Shown: piece after piece, positions 1 through 8,992 of the stretch | Layout: every line of letters begins with the position of its first letter | How positions within the stretch are numbered: position 1 is the first letter of the stretch | Translations under genes and position numbers: made by a program | Notes under the pieces: model-generated | The model's input: only the letters and a program-made list of their open reading frames with translations | Told to the model about the DNA's origin: nothing | Databases searched by the model: none | NCBI RefSeq assembly: GCF_001654615.1 | Contig: NZ_LWUD01000016.1 | Coordinates: 124,001-188,000, forward strand | Direction: 5' to 3' | Length of the DNA: 64,000 nucleotides | DNA from: Ligilactobacillus aviarius | GTDB taxonomy: Bacteria > Bacillota > Bacilli > Lactobacillales > Lactobacillaceae

Positions 1-510
1 GGCTTGTTAAAGCCGGCGATCAATGAACAGTTAAAATTACTGATAAAAAAGTATAATACTGATAAAACTTGCAGTTTTGAATTGGTTCAAACGGGTGAAA
101 CGGTTAAGTTTACGACTAAAAAGGCGTTTGCCCCGTTGATCAAAAGCTACTTTGAAGCTCCGGCAACGACCACGCTTTCGCAGGCAGCAATTGAAACCCT
201 GGCGATTATTGCGTATAAGCAGCCGATTACCCGGATCGATATTGAAGAAATTCGCGGTGTCAAGGCGAGCGGAATGATTCAAAAATTAATGGCGTTGGAA
301 CTGATCAAGGAAGACGGCCGGTTGGATGTTCCCGGACGGCCAATTTTATATTCAACGACGGAGAAGTTTCTTGATCACTTTGGAATCAAGTCATTGGATG
401 AGTTACCGCCGCTTCCGCAAGATGAAGCAGATGAGTCGAATGATAATGAAAGTGATCCAAACGATTTAATGGAATTATTTGAAAAAACGATTGGAAAGGA
501 GGAAGAATAA
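1..510 (+). CDS. scpB: Segregation and condensation protein ScpB (5' end outside window)
   Basis: ScpB is the winged-helix partner of ScpA; with SMC it forms the bacterial condensin that compacts and segregates the chromosome. The reading frame is open from base 1, so the gene is cut by the window edge; 169 codons remain of a protein usually near 195-200 residues. The in-frame TTG at 4 is not the true start. The family core AIETLAIIAYKQPITRIDIEEIRGV is clearly visible in the middle, followed by the second winged helix and an acidic tail. The stop overlaps the rluB start as TAATG, so the two genes are translationally coupled, as in many Firmicutes. Confidence 0.95.
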   Translation, partial: GLLKPAINEQLKLLIKKYNTDKTCSFELVQTGETVKFTTKKAFAPLIKSYFEAPATTTLSQAAIETLAIIAYKQPITRIDIEEIRGVKASGMIQKLMALELIKEDGRLDVPGRPILYSTTEKFLDHFGIKSLDELPPLPQDEADESNDNESDPNDLMELFEKTIGKEEE

Positions 511-1247
511 TGGCAGAACGATTGCAAAAGGTAATGGCGCAAGCAGGGGTTGCTTCACGCCGAGCCAGCGAACGGATGATTTTGGATGGCCAAGTGAAGG
601 TCAACGGGAAAGTTGTCACCCAGTTAGGAACGAAGGTAACGGGCAACGATGCGGTTGAAGTTAATGGCAAATTAATTGAACAGGCCGAAACGAAAGAGTA
701 CTTTCTTTTCTATAAACCACGTGGGGTGATTTCAGCAGCCAAAGATGATAAGGGACGGAAAGTTGTTACGGATTACTTTAGCGACATTCCAGTCCGGCTG
801 TATCCGGTTGGCCGGTTGGATTATGATACTTCCGGATTATTGATCATGACGAACGATGGTAAATTGGCGAATATGCTGATGCATCCGCGGTACAAAATTG
901 AAAAGACCTATGTGGCAAAGGTTAAAGGAATTCCAACGAATGATGATTTAAAACATTTGCGTTTAGGCGTGAAGTTGGATGCTAAGCATAAATCAGCACC
1001 GGCCAAGGCAAAGATTTTATCAAGCGATAAACGCAGTGATACGGCAATTGTATCATTAACGATTCATGAAGGTCGGTATCACCAGGTAAAGTTGATGCTT
1101 GAAAAGGTTGGCCATCCGGTGAAAAAGCTGAAACGCGAAAAGTATGGTTTCCTGACGCTTGATGGGTTGACGGCAGGTCAATTCCGGCCGTTATCGCACA
1201 ATGAAATCCGCAACCTTGAAAAATTGGTCGAGGGAAAACGATTTTAA
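510..1247 (+). CDS. rluB: 23S rRNA pseudouridine synthase RluB family
   Basis: The enzyme converts a uridine of 23S rRNA (position 2605 in E. coli numbering for RluB) to pseudouridine in the cytoplasm. The 245-residue protein has an N-terminal S4 RNA-binding domain (about residues 2-60, starting AERLQKVMAQAGVASRR) and an RsuA/RluB catalytic domain with the motif GRLDYDTSGLLIMTNDG near residue 100, whose aspartate is the catalytic residue. The ribosome binding site GGAAAGGAGG lies within the end of scpB. Assignment to RluB rather than RluE/RluF rests on the scpB-rluB neighbourhood. Confidence 0.93.
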   Translation: MAERLQKVMAQAGVASRRASERMILDGQVKVNGKVVTQLGTKVTGNDAVEVNGKLIEQAETKEYFLFYKPRGVISAAKDDKGRKVVTDYFSDIPVRLYPVGRLDYDTSGLLIMTNDGKLANMLMHPRYKIEKTYVAKVKGIPTNDDLKHLRLGVKLDAKHKSAPAKAKILSSDKRSDTAIVSLTIHEGRYHQVKLMLEKVGHPVKKLKREKYGFLTLDGLTAGQFRPLSHNEIRNLEKLVEGKRF

Positions 1248-1249
1248 CT

Positions 1250-1278
1250 TTGACAACTAAGGAATTTAAAATTAGAAT
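1250..1278 (+). promoter_or_regulatory. Promoter of the riboflavin transporter leader
   Basis: A consensus -35 TTGACA (1250-1255), a 17-bp spacer and -10 TAGAAT (1273-1278) lie directly after the rluB stop. The predicted start of transcription falls just before the FMN riboswitch, which fits a dedicated promoter for ribU. Confidence 0.7.
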
Positions 1279-1302
1279 TAATTTAAATTAAATAATAATC
1301 TG

Positions 1303-1416
1303 AATGTCTTCAGGGCAGGGTGTGATTCCCGACCGGCGGTGATAGTCCGCTACTCCGTAAGGATCGAACCGGTGAAATTCCGATACCGACAGTAAAGTCT
1401 GGATGGAAGAAGATAC
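1303..1416 (+). ncRNA. FMN riboswitch (RFN element)
   Basis: The conserved RFN blocks are readable in order: CAGGGCAGGGTG at 1311, GACCGGCGGTGATAGTCCGC near 1331-1350, ACCGGTGAAATTCCGATACCGACAG near 1369-1392, and GTCTGGATGGAAGAA near 1398-1411. The element binds flavin mononucleotide and here sits between a promoter and ribU. The closing stem pairs TCTTC (1307-1311) with GAAGA (1406-1410). The 3' strand of that stem can instead pair with sequence at 1458-1468, which gives a switching mechanism (see next entry). Confidence 0.96.
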
Positions 1417-1457
1417 AAAAAGATTTGCAACTGGCAGCAATGTCAGGCTATTTGCAT

Positions 1458-1494
1458 GTATCTCCTTCTAAATTTGATTTAGGAGGATTTTTTT
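1458..1494 (+). promoter_or_regulatory. Ribosome-site sequestering hairpin of the FMN riboswitch
   Basis: Bases 1463-1473 pair with 1477-1487 and bury the ribU ribosome binding site AGGAGG (1481-1486). Seven T residues (1488-1494) follow directly, so the hairpin could also act as an intrinsic terminator. The upstream arm (1458-1468) can pair with 1406-1416 of the riboswitch closing stem at 10 of 11 positions, so the two structures exclude each other. Inference: FMN binding locks the closing stem, frees the arm and shuts off ribU. Confidence 0.75.
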
Positions 1495-2046
1495 ATGAAA
1501 AAATCATGGCGAAATTTAATGATTGCAGCGCTTTTAGGAGCGATGGCATACCTCTTGATGTACATCGCGATTCCAATTATTCCAATCGTACCTTACATGA
1601 CGTTGGATTTTTCCGGAATTCCAATTTTACTAGCATTTTTGATTTTTGGACGCAAAGATGGTTATGTTGCACTGCTCATTAAAGAACTCTTACACCTGAT
1701 TTTGGCAGGAATGGCGATCAGTAATTTGATTGGCGTTCTGGCGGATGCAATTGCGTTGATGGTCTTTATCGAAATTTTTAATTATTTCTCAAAAGCGGGT
1801 ACCCAACATTATATTCAAGCAATTATGGTTGCAACGTTGGGAATGACGGTAATCATGGCGGCTGCCAATTACTGGGTCATTACTCCGTTGTACATTAAAG
1901 TTTTAGGAATGAAAATTACCATTCCGCTTGTTAAAATGGTTTTGCTCGGGGTTGTACCGTTTAATTTGATCAAAGGAATCGTGATTGGCGGCTTAACAAC
2001 TCTACTGGTTCCAAAATTAAGAAAAGGGTTAACGGTTACGCGTTAA
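1495..2046 (+). CDS. ribU: Riboflavin ECF transporter S component RibU
   Basis: RibU is the membrane substrate-binding subunit that, with the shared EcfA/A'/T energising module encoded elsewhere, imports riboflavin. The 183-residue protein is highly hydrophobic with about six membrane segments, opens with the typical short basic start (KKSWRNLMIAALLGAMAYLLM) and carries the family feature LDFSGIPILLAFLIFG near residues 35-50, with later segments near 60-180. Its position immediately behind an FMN riboswitch and ribosome-site hairpin supports the substrate. The gene is monocistronic, with a terminator at 2056-2080. Confidence 0.95.
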   Translation: MKKSWRNLMIAALLGAMAYLLMYIAIPIIPIVPYMTLDFSGIPILLAFLIFGRKDGYVALLIKELLHLILAGMAISNLIGVLADAIALMVFIEIFNYFSKAGTQHYIQAIMVATLGMTVIMAAANYWVITPLYIKVLGMKITIPLVKMVLLGVVPFNLIKGIVIGGLTTLLVPKLRKGLTVTR

Positions 2047-2055
2047 TTGATTTTT

Positions 2056-2080
2056 AAAAGGCCGATTAATGGTCTTTTTA
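2056..2080 (+). terminator. Intrinsic terminator after ribU
   Basis: The stem AAAGGCC / GGTCTTT with a 7-base loop is followed by a T-rich run. Confidence 0.7.
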
Positions 2081-2113
2081 TTATCCTTTCAAAAGCCAAT
2101 CAGCTGATAAAAA

Positions 2114-2122
2114 TGCTATAAT
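2114..2122 (+). promoter_or_regulatory. Extended -10 promoter for ypbB-recQ
   Basis: TGCTATAAT is an extended -10 element (TGnTATAAT), about 34 bases before the ypbB start. No convincing -35 is visible, which is common for extended -10 promoters. Confidence 0.5.
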
Positions 2123-2155
2123 TTTGATATTCATAACATGAAAGGAGGCACCATA

Positions 2156-3196
2156 ATGACTGACTGGCATCTTCTCCATTTTTTTGATCAACAGCAGCCG
2201 CGAAAAGTAACGGTTTTACGACAGATTTTAACTAATAAGCGGACGGGCTCCACCCTGTTTTGGGGACTACGGTACCATTATTTGGACTACTTAAACGCCG
2301 TTCCGCGGTTGGATGTAAAAAAATTTGATGATGCGATCGATGGTCTGATTGCCCAAAACTGGTTACATTCTTCAGCCCAGGGATTACAATTGACTTCTCA
2401 CGGACAGGAAGTGCTTGCGACAAAGCAAACGCCGTATTCGTTTGCCGAGCATCCGGAGCTGAATCAAAAGTTTGATTACCAGCTGTGGCAAGCAATCTTA
2501 TTATTGATGATTCAGGTTGCTTCGGAATATCGTTATCACAATTCAAACTATTACGTTGCGAATCAGAACTTAAAGGCGCAGTTCCTAATTAAAAGCTGGT
2601 TGCAAGTTAACTCCTTTGAAACGCTTGCGGCAGAAGTTTCAAAATGCCTTGAGCAATTCTTAGATCAATGTGATCCTGCCAAAGCCGATCTTTTTACTGC
2701 TAAATTAGTTGGGCATCCCCAAAATGGATTGTCAGATGGTCAGATTGCCTCCCAACTTGGAATTTGTCCGCGAGAGGTTTCGTGGACGTGGCGGGATCTC
2801 GCATTCCAGTTTGCGGCCTTTGTTCAGGCACGGTCAAACCTTAAAATCAGTCAACTTGTTCAGGTTGCCGCTTTACCCGGCGCATTGACCCCGACGATTC
2901 AGCAAACCGCAATGTTGTTTAACGCAGGCAAAACAGTTGACCAAATTATCCAAATTCGGCGCTTGCGGCGCAGTACGATTGAGGAACACTTGCAAGTCTT
3001 GGCAATTTTCCGGCCCGATTTTCCGTATGAAAAAATTTTACGTGAATCGGATTTGAAAACTTTGGCAAAGGTCTATGCGGGGACCGAGATTGATCAGTGG
3101 CGGTATGCTGAATTGCAACAACAGGGCGTTGAAATGCCGTTTTTGAAGTTTCGTCTTTACGCAATTATGAAAACGCATGGTGAAATCAATGAATGA
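2156..3196 (+). CDS. YpbB family helix-turn-helix protein, RecQ partner
   Basis: This 346-residue protein matches the YpbB family, encoded directly upstream of recQ in B. subtilis and many lactobacilli. The start ATG at 2156 is chosen because AAAGGAGG (2141-2148) sits at the right distance; an in-frame ATG at 2138 lies upstream of that site. The C-terminal third (about residues 245-290) has a helix-turn-helix segment (TMLFNAGKTVDQIIQIRRLRR-like region) of the type also found at the C terminus of some RecQ/RecS proteins. It overlaps recQ by up to 20 bases, so the two are co-translated. Function is inferred: a separated accessory domain for the short RecQ helicase that follows. Confidence 0.75.
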   Translation: MTDWHLLHFFDQQQPRKVTVLRQILTNKRTGSTLFWGLRYHYLDYLNAVPRLDVKKFDDAIDGLIAQNWLHSSAQGLQLTSHGQEVLATKQTPYSFAEHPELNQKFDYQLWQAILLLMIQVASEYRYHNSNYYVANQNLKAQFLIKSWLQVNSFETLAAEVSKCLEQFLDQCDPAKADLFTAKLVGHPQNGLSDGQIASQLGICPREVSWTWRDLAFQFAAFVQARSNLKISQLVQVAALPGALTPTIQQTAMLFNAGKTVDQIIQIRRLRRSTIEEHLQVLAIFRPDFPYEKILRESDLKTLAKVYAGTEIDQWRYAELQQQGVEMPFLKFRLYAIMKTHGEINE

Positions 3197-4649
3197 AAAT
3201 GAAATTAAAACGAAATTACAGCAAACGTTAACGCAAGAATTCGGCTTTAAAGATTTTAAACCGGGCCAGGCTGAAACGTTAACGAGTTTAGTTGAAGGCC
3301 ATTCAACCCTGGCGATTTTACCGACAGGGACGGGAAAGTCATTATGTTATCAGCTTTATGGAAAATTTACTCACCAACGGGTTTTGATCATTTCACCACT
3401 GATTTCATTAATGCAAGATCAGGTTGAACAAATGAAGTATAGTGGAATTTCGCAAGTGGTGGCATTGACTTCAAAACTAACCGGGCAAGAACGCGATTTT
3501 GTGTTACATAATTTAGCGAATTACCAGTTTATTTTTGCTTCACCGGAAATTTTGCAAAATGAACTGATTTTTAGCCAGATCCGGCGGTTGCAAATTGGGT
3601 TGCTGGTGGTTGATGAAGCCCACTGTATTGCCAAATGGGGACCAGATTTTCGACCGGATTATTTGATTTTAGGAAAGATTCGGCAACTGCTTGGGCAACC
3701 GTTAACGTTAGCTTTGACCGCCACGGCAACGCCTGATGTTGAGATGGCGATCAAAAAACAATTACGGTTTGAAGATGATTCGCAAGTGATTCGCTATTCG
3801 ATTGACCGGCCGAATATCTTTTTGAATGTTGAAGAAGTCGAGTCAGAAACGGCGAAGAATGACCGGTTGCTTGAATTGGTAACTACGATTCAAGGACCGG
3901 GATTGATTTACTTTTCAAGTAAGAAAAAGGCGGATGAAATTGTTGAATTTTTATCGCGGAAGACGAGTTTACGGGTTGCAGCCTACCATGCCGATCTGAA
4001 CTTGGAAGACCGGTTCTCAATTCAGCATCAGTTCATTGAAAATCAGTTGGACGTGATCTGTGCAACGAGTGCATTCGGAATGGGCGTTAATAAAAAGGAT
4101 ATCCGGTATGTGATCCACTATCATTTACCGGCAGACCTTGAAAGTTACGTTCAGGAAATTGGACGGGCCGGACGGGATGGTCAGCAAAGTATTGCGATCC
4201 TATTGTATGTTCCGGGAGATGAGAGTTTGCAGTATACAATGCAGATCGATTCGGCGCCGCAAAAAAATGAGATCGACTATTATTATCATCATCCGGAATT
4301 ATTAAAGGACCTTCAAGATGAGAATCATCAATTTTTGAAGGCGTTTATCAATACCAAAATTTCGCTTCCACGGCTTGAAAGTTTTTTTACGAAGCATCGG
4401 CAAGATAAATCGGCAGCCCTCAATCAGATGATTGCATATATTCATACTGATCAATGCAAACGCCAATTCATTTTAGATGCATTTAAGGAAGACCGAACCG
4501 TTCAACATAATGAAAAGTGTTGCCAAAGTGGGCCGGTGGATGTCGCGTTGCTTGGATTGGAAAAACAAGAACAAGCGGAACCGAGATCAACAATCAAAAT
4601 GCAGAATTATCGTCAGGTTCTTGCAGAATTATTTGCACAAGAAAAATAA
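3177..4649 (+). CDS. recQ: ATP-dependent DNA helicase RecQ (short form)
   Basis: RecQ is a 3'-5' DNA helicase in recombination and fork repair. The 490-residue protein has Walker A TGTGKSLCYQ (near residue 50), the DEAH box VVDEAHCIAKWG (near 145), TATAT, and motif VI IGRAGRDGQ (near 325). The C terminus keeps part of the RQC zinc region (QCKRQFILDAFKED...CC), but the HRDC domain is missing, so it is shorter than E. coli RecQ and like B. subtilis RecS. The start may be ATG 3177 or the in-frame ATG 3189; neither has a strong ribosome site and both overlap the ypbB end. Confidence 0.93.
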   Translation: MVKSMNENEIKTKLQQTLTQEFGFKDFKPGQAETLTSLVEGHSTLAILPTGTGKSLCYQLYGKFTHQRVLIISPLISLMQDQVEQMKYSGISQVVALTSKLTGQERDFVLHNLANYQFIFASPEILQNELIFSQIRRLQIGLLVVDEAHCIAKWGPDFRPDYLILGKIRQLLGQPLTLALTATATPDVEMAIKKQLRFEDDSQVIRYSIDRPNIFLNVEEVESETAKNDRLLELVTTIQGPGLIYFSSKKKADEIVEFLSRKTSLRVAAYHADLNLEDRFSIQHQFIENQLDVICATSAFGMGVNKKDIRYVIHYHLPADLESYVQEIGRAGRDGQQSIAILLYVPGDESLQYTMQIDSAPQKNEIDYYYHHPELLKDLQDENHQFLKAFINTKISLPRLESFFTKHRQDKSAALNQMIAYIHTDQCKRQFILDAFKEDRTVQHNEKCCQSGPVDVALLGLEKQEQAEPRSTIKMQNYRQVLAELFAQEK

Positions 4650-4721
4650 ATTTAGTATGGTAAAATTATTTTGAGGTGTGGTAAGATATTTGAGGACACG
4701 TTTTAGATATGGGGTGTAATT

Positions 4722-5378
4722 TTGAGTCAAAAAAAGTCAAATGACCATGCAAAGAAGCCTTGGGAAAGTACTTTTGAAGAAGAAAAAGACGAACAAGGCA
4801 ACTTATCACGGACTGCAAGACGTCAAAATACCAAGAAAAATACGGCGTTAACGACGTCATTGCTGGTCGTGTTTATTATTATCATTATTGGTGTGGTAGG
4901 TCTTTATTTTTTATCGCAAAAAACGGCTAAGCAACATACAACGCACAGCGACAAGATCGAAGTTGTATCTTCATCAAAGAAAAAGAAGAAATCCTCATCC
5001 AAGAAAGTTGTAAAGAAGTCATCAAAGAAGGATGACAAGAAAAAGGATGAAAAGAAAGCTAGCTCAGTCGTAAGTCAACCTGCACAGCAACAAAATAATA
5101 ATCAACAGCAAACGAATGCTCAGCAAGGAAATAACAACCAAGCTCAGACAAATCAAACCCAACAGAATAACACGAACCAGGGACAACAAAATCAGACTCA
5201 AGATCAAGCCAATAACCAACAACAAGGTGGCGGCAATGGGTATGCAACAGTTGGTGCTGGTCAAGGAATTTACCGGGTAGCTGTTAATAACGGATTAACC
5301 GTTCAACAATTATTGCAATTGAATCCAGGACTTGCTGGAACAGAACTTAAGCCAGGACAACAAGTTCGGGTCAAATAA
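4722..5378 (+). CDS. LysM-domain membrane-anchored protein (YpbE-like)
   Basis: This 218-residue protein starts at TTG 4722, about six bases after GGGGTG. It has a charged cytoplasmic head (residues 1-40), one membrane helix (43-65), an extracellular linker first rich in lysine and serine (80-115), then rich in asparagine and glutamine (117-170), and a C-terminal LysM domain (184-218) that should bind peptidoglycan or a related glycan. B. subtilis YpbE has the same architecture and lies near recQ and cmk too. The low-complexity linker probably spans the wall. The exact role is unknown. Confidence 0.85.
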   Translation: MSQKKSNDHAKKPWESTFEEEKDEQGNLSRTARRQNTKKNTALTTSLLVVFIIIIIGVVGLYFLSQKTAKQHTTHSDKIEVVSSSKKKKKSSSKKVVKKSSKKDDKKKDEKKASSVVSQPAQQQNNNQQQTNAQQGNNNQAQTNQTQQNNTNQGQQNQTQDQANNQQQGGGNGYATVGAGQGIYRVAVNNGLTVQQLLQLNPGLAGTELKPGQQVRVK

Positions 5379-5389
5379 TAAATTAATTC

Positions 5390-5423
5390 GAGGTCAGACG
5401 AAGGTCGCGACCTCAATTTTTTT
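5390..5423 (+). terminator. Intrinsic terminator after the LysM gene
   Basis: The stem GAGGTC / GACCTC encloses AGACGAAGGTCGC and is followed by a run of seven T. It belongs to the window-wide family of terminators with a GAC...GTCGC core. Confidence 0.8.
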
Positions 5424-5449
5424 GAAAGAAACATCAGGAGGTTTATTTA

Positions 5450-6121
5450 ATGAAGAAAATTCAAGTAGCAATTGACGGACCGGCATCGGCAGGGAAAAGT
5501 ACCGTTGCAAAGATCGTTGCTAAGAAATTACATTTTATTTACTGTGATACGGGGGCAATGTACCGTTCAGTAACCTTTGCGGCGTTAAAAAATCACGTTA
5601 AGTTGGATGATGACCAGGCATTAAAGGAATTGCTTAAAACAATTGAAATCCGGTTTGTTCCGGCTGAACCTGAACAACGGGTTTTTGTGAACGATGAAGA
5701 AGTTACCCAAGCAATTCGGACTCCTGAAATTACCAATAATGTTTCATTGGTATCCGCTCAACCAAGTGTGCGGGCTGAATTAACCAAGCGCCAACAAGAA
5801 ATTGCGGAAGCTGGCGGAATCGTAATGGACGGTCGGGATATCGGAACAACGGTTTTGCCAAATGCTGAAGTGAAGATCTTCTTGGTTGCCAGTGTCCATG
5901 AACGGGCAGTACGGCGGTTTAAGGAAAACCAAACAAAGGGGATCGACACACCGCTTGATGTTCTTGAAAAAGAAATTGAAGAACGGGATTACAAGGATTC
6001 ACACCGTGAAATTTCACCATTGACTCAAGCAAAGGATGCAGTTTTGGTCGACACAACGTCATTGACCATTGACCAAGTTGTTGATCAGATTTTAGAAATT
6101 ATCAATCAAAAAACAAATTAA
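5450..6121 (+). CDS. cmk: Cytidylate kinase
   Basis: Cmk phosphorylates CMP and dCMP to the diphosphates with ATP, recycling pyrimidine nucleotides in the cytoplasm. The 223-residue length is typical. The P-loop [10 protein letters not shown] is at residues 8-17, [10 protein letters not shown] near 30 marks the nucleotide-binding region, and [12 protein letters not shown] near 125 is a family signature. The ribosome site CAGGAGG lies nine bases upstream of ATG. Cmk followed by the S1 gene is a very widely conserved pair. Confidence 0.96.
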   Translation: MKKIQVAIDGPASAGKSTVAKIVAKKLHFIYCDTGAMYRSVTFAALKNHVKLDDDQALKELLKTIEIRFVPAEPEQRVFVNDEEVTQAIRTPEITNNVSLVSAQPSVRAELTKRQQEIAEAGGIVMDGRDIGTTVLPNAEVKIFLVASVHERAVRRFKENQTKGIDTPLDVLEKEIEERDYKDSHREISPLTQAKDAVLVDTTSLTIDQVVDQILEIINQKTN

Positions 6122-6147
6122 TATTAAAATCATTAATAATACTGGAA

Positions 6148-6171
6148 ATATTTATAAATATCAGTTAAAAT
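6148..6171 (+). promoter_or_regulatory. Probable rpsA promoter with a perfect AT palindrome
   Basis: ATATTTATAAATAT (6148-6161) is a perfect 14-bp palindrome lying in the spacer of a possible promoter, with TGGAAA (6143-6148) as a weak -35 and TAAAAT (6166-6171) as -10. It could be an operator or simply AT-rich promoter DNA. Confidence 0.4.
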
Positions 6172-6207
6172 ACTACTTAGAGTTAGTCGTTAAGGAGGAC
6201 ATTGTCC

Positions 6208-7407
6208 ATGAGTGAATCAGAAAACAAGGATTTATTAGAAGCTTTAAACAGCGTTAAGGAGGTAAATGTCGGCGACGTCGTTAAAGGCGAAGTTTTGGCA
6301 TTTGATGAAAATAAGCAAGTTATCGTTGGTATTGAAGGAACAGGTGTCGAAGGTGTCGTTCCTGCCCGTGAATTAGGCGTTAAGGCAGACGAACTTGAAG
6401 ACAAAGTAAGTGTCGGCGACATGTTAGACTTAGTTGTTATTTCTAAGATCGGTTCCGACAAAGAAGGCGGCAGCTTCTTATTGTCACAACGTCGTTTACA
6501 AGCTCGCAAAGTTTGGGATGATATCGAAAAGAAATTTGAAAATGGTGAAACGATTACAGCACCTGTAACGCAAGTTGTTAAGGGTGGTTTAGTTGTTGAT
6601 GCCGGCGTTCGTGGATTTATCCCAGCTTCAATGATTTCAGACCGTTACGTTGAAGACTTGAACCAATACAAGGGTCAAGAACTCAAGTTACAAATCGTTG
6701 AAATCGAACCAAGCGAAAACCGTTTGATTTTATCACACAAGGAAGCCGCTAAAGAAGAACGCGAAGCTCAACGGAAAGAAGCAATGGACAAGTTAACTGT
6801 TGGTGAAACCGTTGAAGGTAAAGTTGCACGCTTAACAAACTTTGGTGCATTCATCGACCTTGGTGGCGTTGACGGTTTAGTTCACGTTTCAGAAATTTCA
6901 TACGATCACGTAAACAAGCCATCAGATGTTTTGAAGGTTGGTCAAGATGTGAAGGTTAAGGTTCTTGATGTTGATGAAGAACACGGCCGGATCTCATTAT
7001 CAATCAAGCAAACATTACCACAACCATGGGATGAAGTTGGCGAAAAGATTGCTGAAGGCGATGTTCTTGACGGAACAGTTAAACGCTTAACAAGCTTTGG
7101 TGCATTCGTTGAAGTTATGCCTGGTGTAGAAGGTTTGGTTCACATTTCACAAATCTCACACAAGCACATTGCAACTCCAAACGAAGTCTTAGAACCAGGT
7201 CAAGAAGTTAAGGTTAAAGTTCTTAGCGTTGACCCAGCAGCTCACCGTTTGGCATTGTCAATCAAAGCTTTACAAGAGAAGCCAGCAGCTGAAAAGTCAG
7301 CTCCAAAGAAGAATAACAATAATGCTAAGAAAGTTGAAATCCCAGAAGAAGAAACTGGATTTACTTTAGGCGACATTATTGGTGACGAATTAAAAGACCA
7401 AAAATAA
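6208..7407 (+). CDS. rpsA: 30S ribosomal protein S1 homologue
   Basis: This protein has four S1 RNA-binding repeats, at about residues 16-95, 111-178, 195-270 and 279-354, followed by a lysine- and asparagine-rich linker and a short acidic tail. The total is 399 residues, the usual four-repeat Firmicutes form rather than the six-repeat E. coli form. The last two repeats are the most canonical, with [19 protein letters not shown] and [19 protein letters not shown]. The ATG at 6208 is chosen because AAGGAGG (6192-6198) fits it; a TTG at 6202 is too close. Its role in initiation in Firmicutes is less strict than in E. coli. Confidence 0.93.
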   Translation: MSESENKDLLEALNSVKEVNVGDVVKGEVLAFDENKQVIVGIEGTGVEGVVPARELGVKADELEDKVSVGDMLDLVVISKIGSDKEGGSFLLSQRRLQARKVWDDIEKKFENGETITAPVTQVVKGGLVVDAGVRGFIPASMISDRYVEDLNQYKGQELKLQIVEIEPSENRLILSHKEAAKEEREAQRKEAMDKLTVGETVEGKVARLTNFGAFIDLGGVDGLVHVSEISYDHVNKPSDVLKVGQDVKVKVLDVDEEHGRISLSIKQTLPQPWDEVGEKIAEGDVLDGTVKRLTSFGAFVEVMPGVEGLVHISQISHKHIATPNEVLEPGQEVKVKVLSVDPAAHRLALSIKALQEKPAAEKSAPKKNNNNAKKVEIPEEETGFTLGDIIGDELKDQK

Positions 7408-7427
7408 TTTAATTTAAATTCTTAATT

Positions 7428-7470
7428 GATGGCCTAAAAGCATGACTTTTAGGTCATCTTTTGTTTTTTT
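7428..7470 (+). terminator. Intrinsic terminator after rpsA
   Basis: A 13-bp stem GATGGCCTAAAAG / CTTTTAGGTCATC is followed by TTTTGTTTTTTT. Confidence 0.88.
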
Positions 7471-7496
7471 AATCTTTTCAGAATGGAGGGAATTAA

Positions 7497-8807
7497 ATGG
7501 CAAATCCAGTAGTTGCAATTGTTGGCCGGCCAAATGTCGGGAAATCAACAATTTTTAACCGGGTCGCAGGTGAACGAATTTCAATCGTTGAAGATACCCC
7601 GGGGGTTACTCGTGATCGAATTTACACGCATTGTGAATGGCTTGGAAAGAAATTCAATATGATCGATACTGGTGGGATTGATATTGGTGATGAACCATTT
7701 ATCACCCAAATTACCGAACAAGCTGAAATTGCGATCGATGAAGCTGATGTAATTATCTTTGTTGTCAGTGCGCGTGAAGGCGTAACGGATGCCGATGAAA
7801 AGGTTGCGAAGATTCTTTACAAGACTGATAAACCCGTCTTTTTGGCCGTTAATAAAGTTGATAATCCAGAAATGCGGAACGAAATTTATGATTTCTACTC
7901 ATTAGGATTTGGTGATCCAATGCCAATTTCAGGGGTTCACGGAATTGGAATCGGTGACTTGTTAGATAAGGTCATCAATGCTTTTCCTGAAAATGCCGAT
8001 CAAGAAGAAGATCAGAGTATTAAGTTCAGCTTTATCGGCCGGCCAAATGTTGGGAAATCATCACTGGTAAACGCAATGCTTGGCGAAAACCGGGTGATTG
8101 TTTCAAATATCGAAGGAACGACCCGGGATGCGATCGATACGAAGTTCCAAACAGAAGACGGAACGGAATATACGATGATTGATACGGCTGGGATTCGGAA
8201 AAAAGGCAAGGTTTATGAAAATACTGAAAAGTATTCTGTTTTGCGGGCAATGCAAGCCATTGATCGTTCAGATGTAGTTTGTGTTGTGCTGAATGCTGAA
8301 GAAGGAATTCGTGAACAGGATAAACACGTTGCCGGGTATGCGCATGAAGCCGGTCGTGGGGTAATTATTGTCGTCAATAAGTGGGATACCTTAAAGAAGA
8401 ATAGCCATTCAATGGCGGACTTTGAAAAGGCTATTCGGCAAGAATTCCAATACCTAAGTTATGCGCCGATCGTTTTTGTTTCAGCCAAGACGCATCAACG
8501 GTTGAATACGTTGCCGGCATTGATCAAGAAGGTTAATACCAACCATGAACGACGGATTACATCATCTGTCTTGAATGAAGTGATTTTGGATGCGATTGCT
8601 CAAAATCCAACTCCAACTGACAACGGCAAACGGTTGCGGATCTACTATGCAACCCAAGTTTCAGTTAAACCGCCGACATTTGTTGTCTTTGTCAATGACC
8701 CTGATTTGATGCACTTTTCATATGAACGATTCCTTGAAAATCAGATTCGGGCGTCATTTGACTTTACGGGAACCCCGGTTCATTTAATTATTCGGCGGCG
8801 TAAATAA
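7497..8807 (+). CDS. der: Ribosome biogenesis GTPase Der (EngA)
   Basis: Der carries two tandem GTPase domains and assembles the 50S subunit. In the 436-residue protein the first domain has GRPNVGKST (residue 10 region), DTPGVTRD and NKVD. The second has GRPNVGKSS (near 183), [10 protein letters not shown] and NKWD. A KH-like C-terminal domain (about 355-436) ends in basic residues RRRK. A clear GGAGGG site precedes the ATG. The length and order der-hup are standard for Firmicutes. Confidence 0.97.
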   Translation: MANPVVAIVGRPNVGKSTIFNRVAGERISIVEDTPGVTRDRIYTHCEWLGKKFNMIDTGGIDIGDEPFITQITEQAEIAIDEADVIIFVVSAREGVTDADEKVAKILYKTDKPVFLAVNKVDNPEMRNEIYDFYSLGFGDPMPISGVHGIGIGDLLDKVINAFPENADQEEDQSIKFSFIGRPNVGKSSLVNAMLGENRVIVSNIEGTTRDAIDTKFQTEDGTEYTMIDTAGIRKKGKVYENTEKYSVLRAMQAIDRSDVVCVVLNAEEGIREQDKHVAGYAHEAGRGVIIVVNKWDTLKKNSHSMADFEKAIRQEFQYLSYAPIVFVSAKTHQRLNTLPALIKKVNTNHERRITSSVLNEVILDAIAQNPTPTDNGKRLRIYYATQVSVKPPTFVVFVNDPDLMHFSYERFLENQIRASFDFTGTPVHLIIRRRK

Positions 8808-8864
8808 ATTAATAATTAAACGGTTACAAACATCCTAATTTTGCTTAATTTATATTGAAAAGCC

Positions 8865-8969
8865 TTGTTATATTAGGTTTTGTATGCTATCTTAATTATT
8901 GAGCAATGATTTGTTAGTCATTGTGTCAATCATTAATTTGATATTCAATAACAAGTTGTACAACTGTTA
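8865..8969 (+). promoter_or_regulatory. hup promoter and structured leader
   Basis: A candidate promoter has TTGTTA (8865-8870), a 17-bp spacer and TATCTT (8888-8893). The leader can form CAATGA / TCATTG near 8903-8924 and a larger near-palindrome at 8949-8969 centred on GTTGTACAAC, perfect over 20 bases if one inserted A is ignored. The second lies just before the ribosome binding site and may be an operator or an RNA hairpin. Confidence 0.45.
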
Positions 8970-8992
8970 TCTATTCGAGGAGGTGGAAACAC

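Noticed and set aside
1425-1682. 85-codon plus-strand frame over the riboswitch and ribU
   Set aside because: It overlaps the riboswitch expression platform and the ribU start in another frame and has no family resemblance.
5085-5225. Repetitive CAA/AAT-rich DNA as a possible tandem repeat or CRISPR-like array
   Set aside because: The repetition comes from Asn/Gln codons of the LysM protein linker and has no regular unit and spacer.
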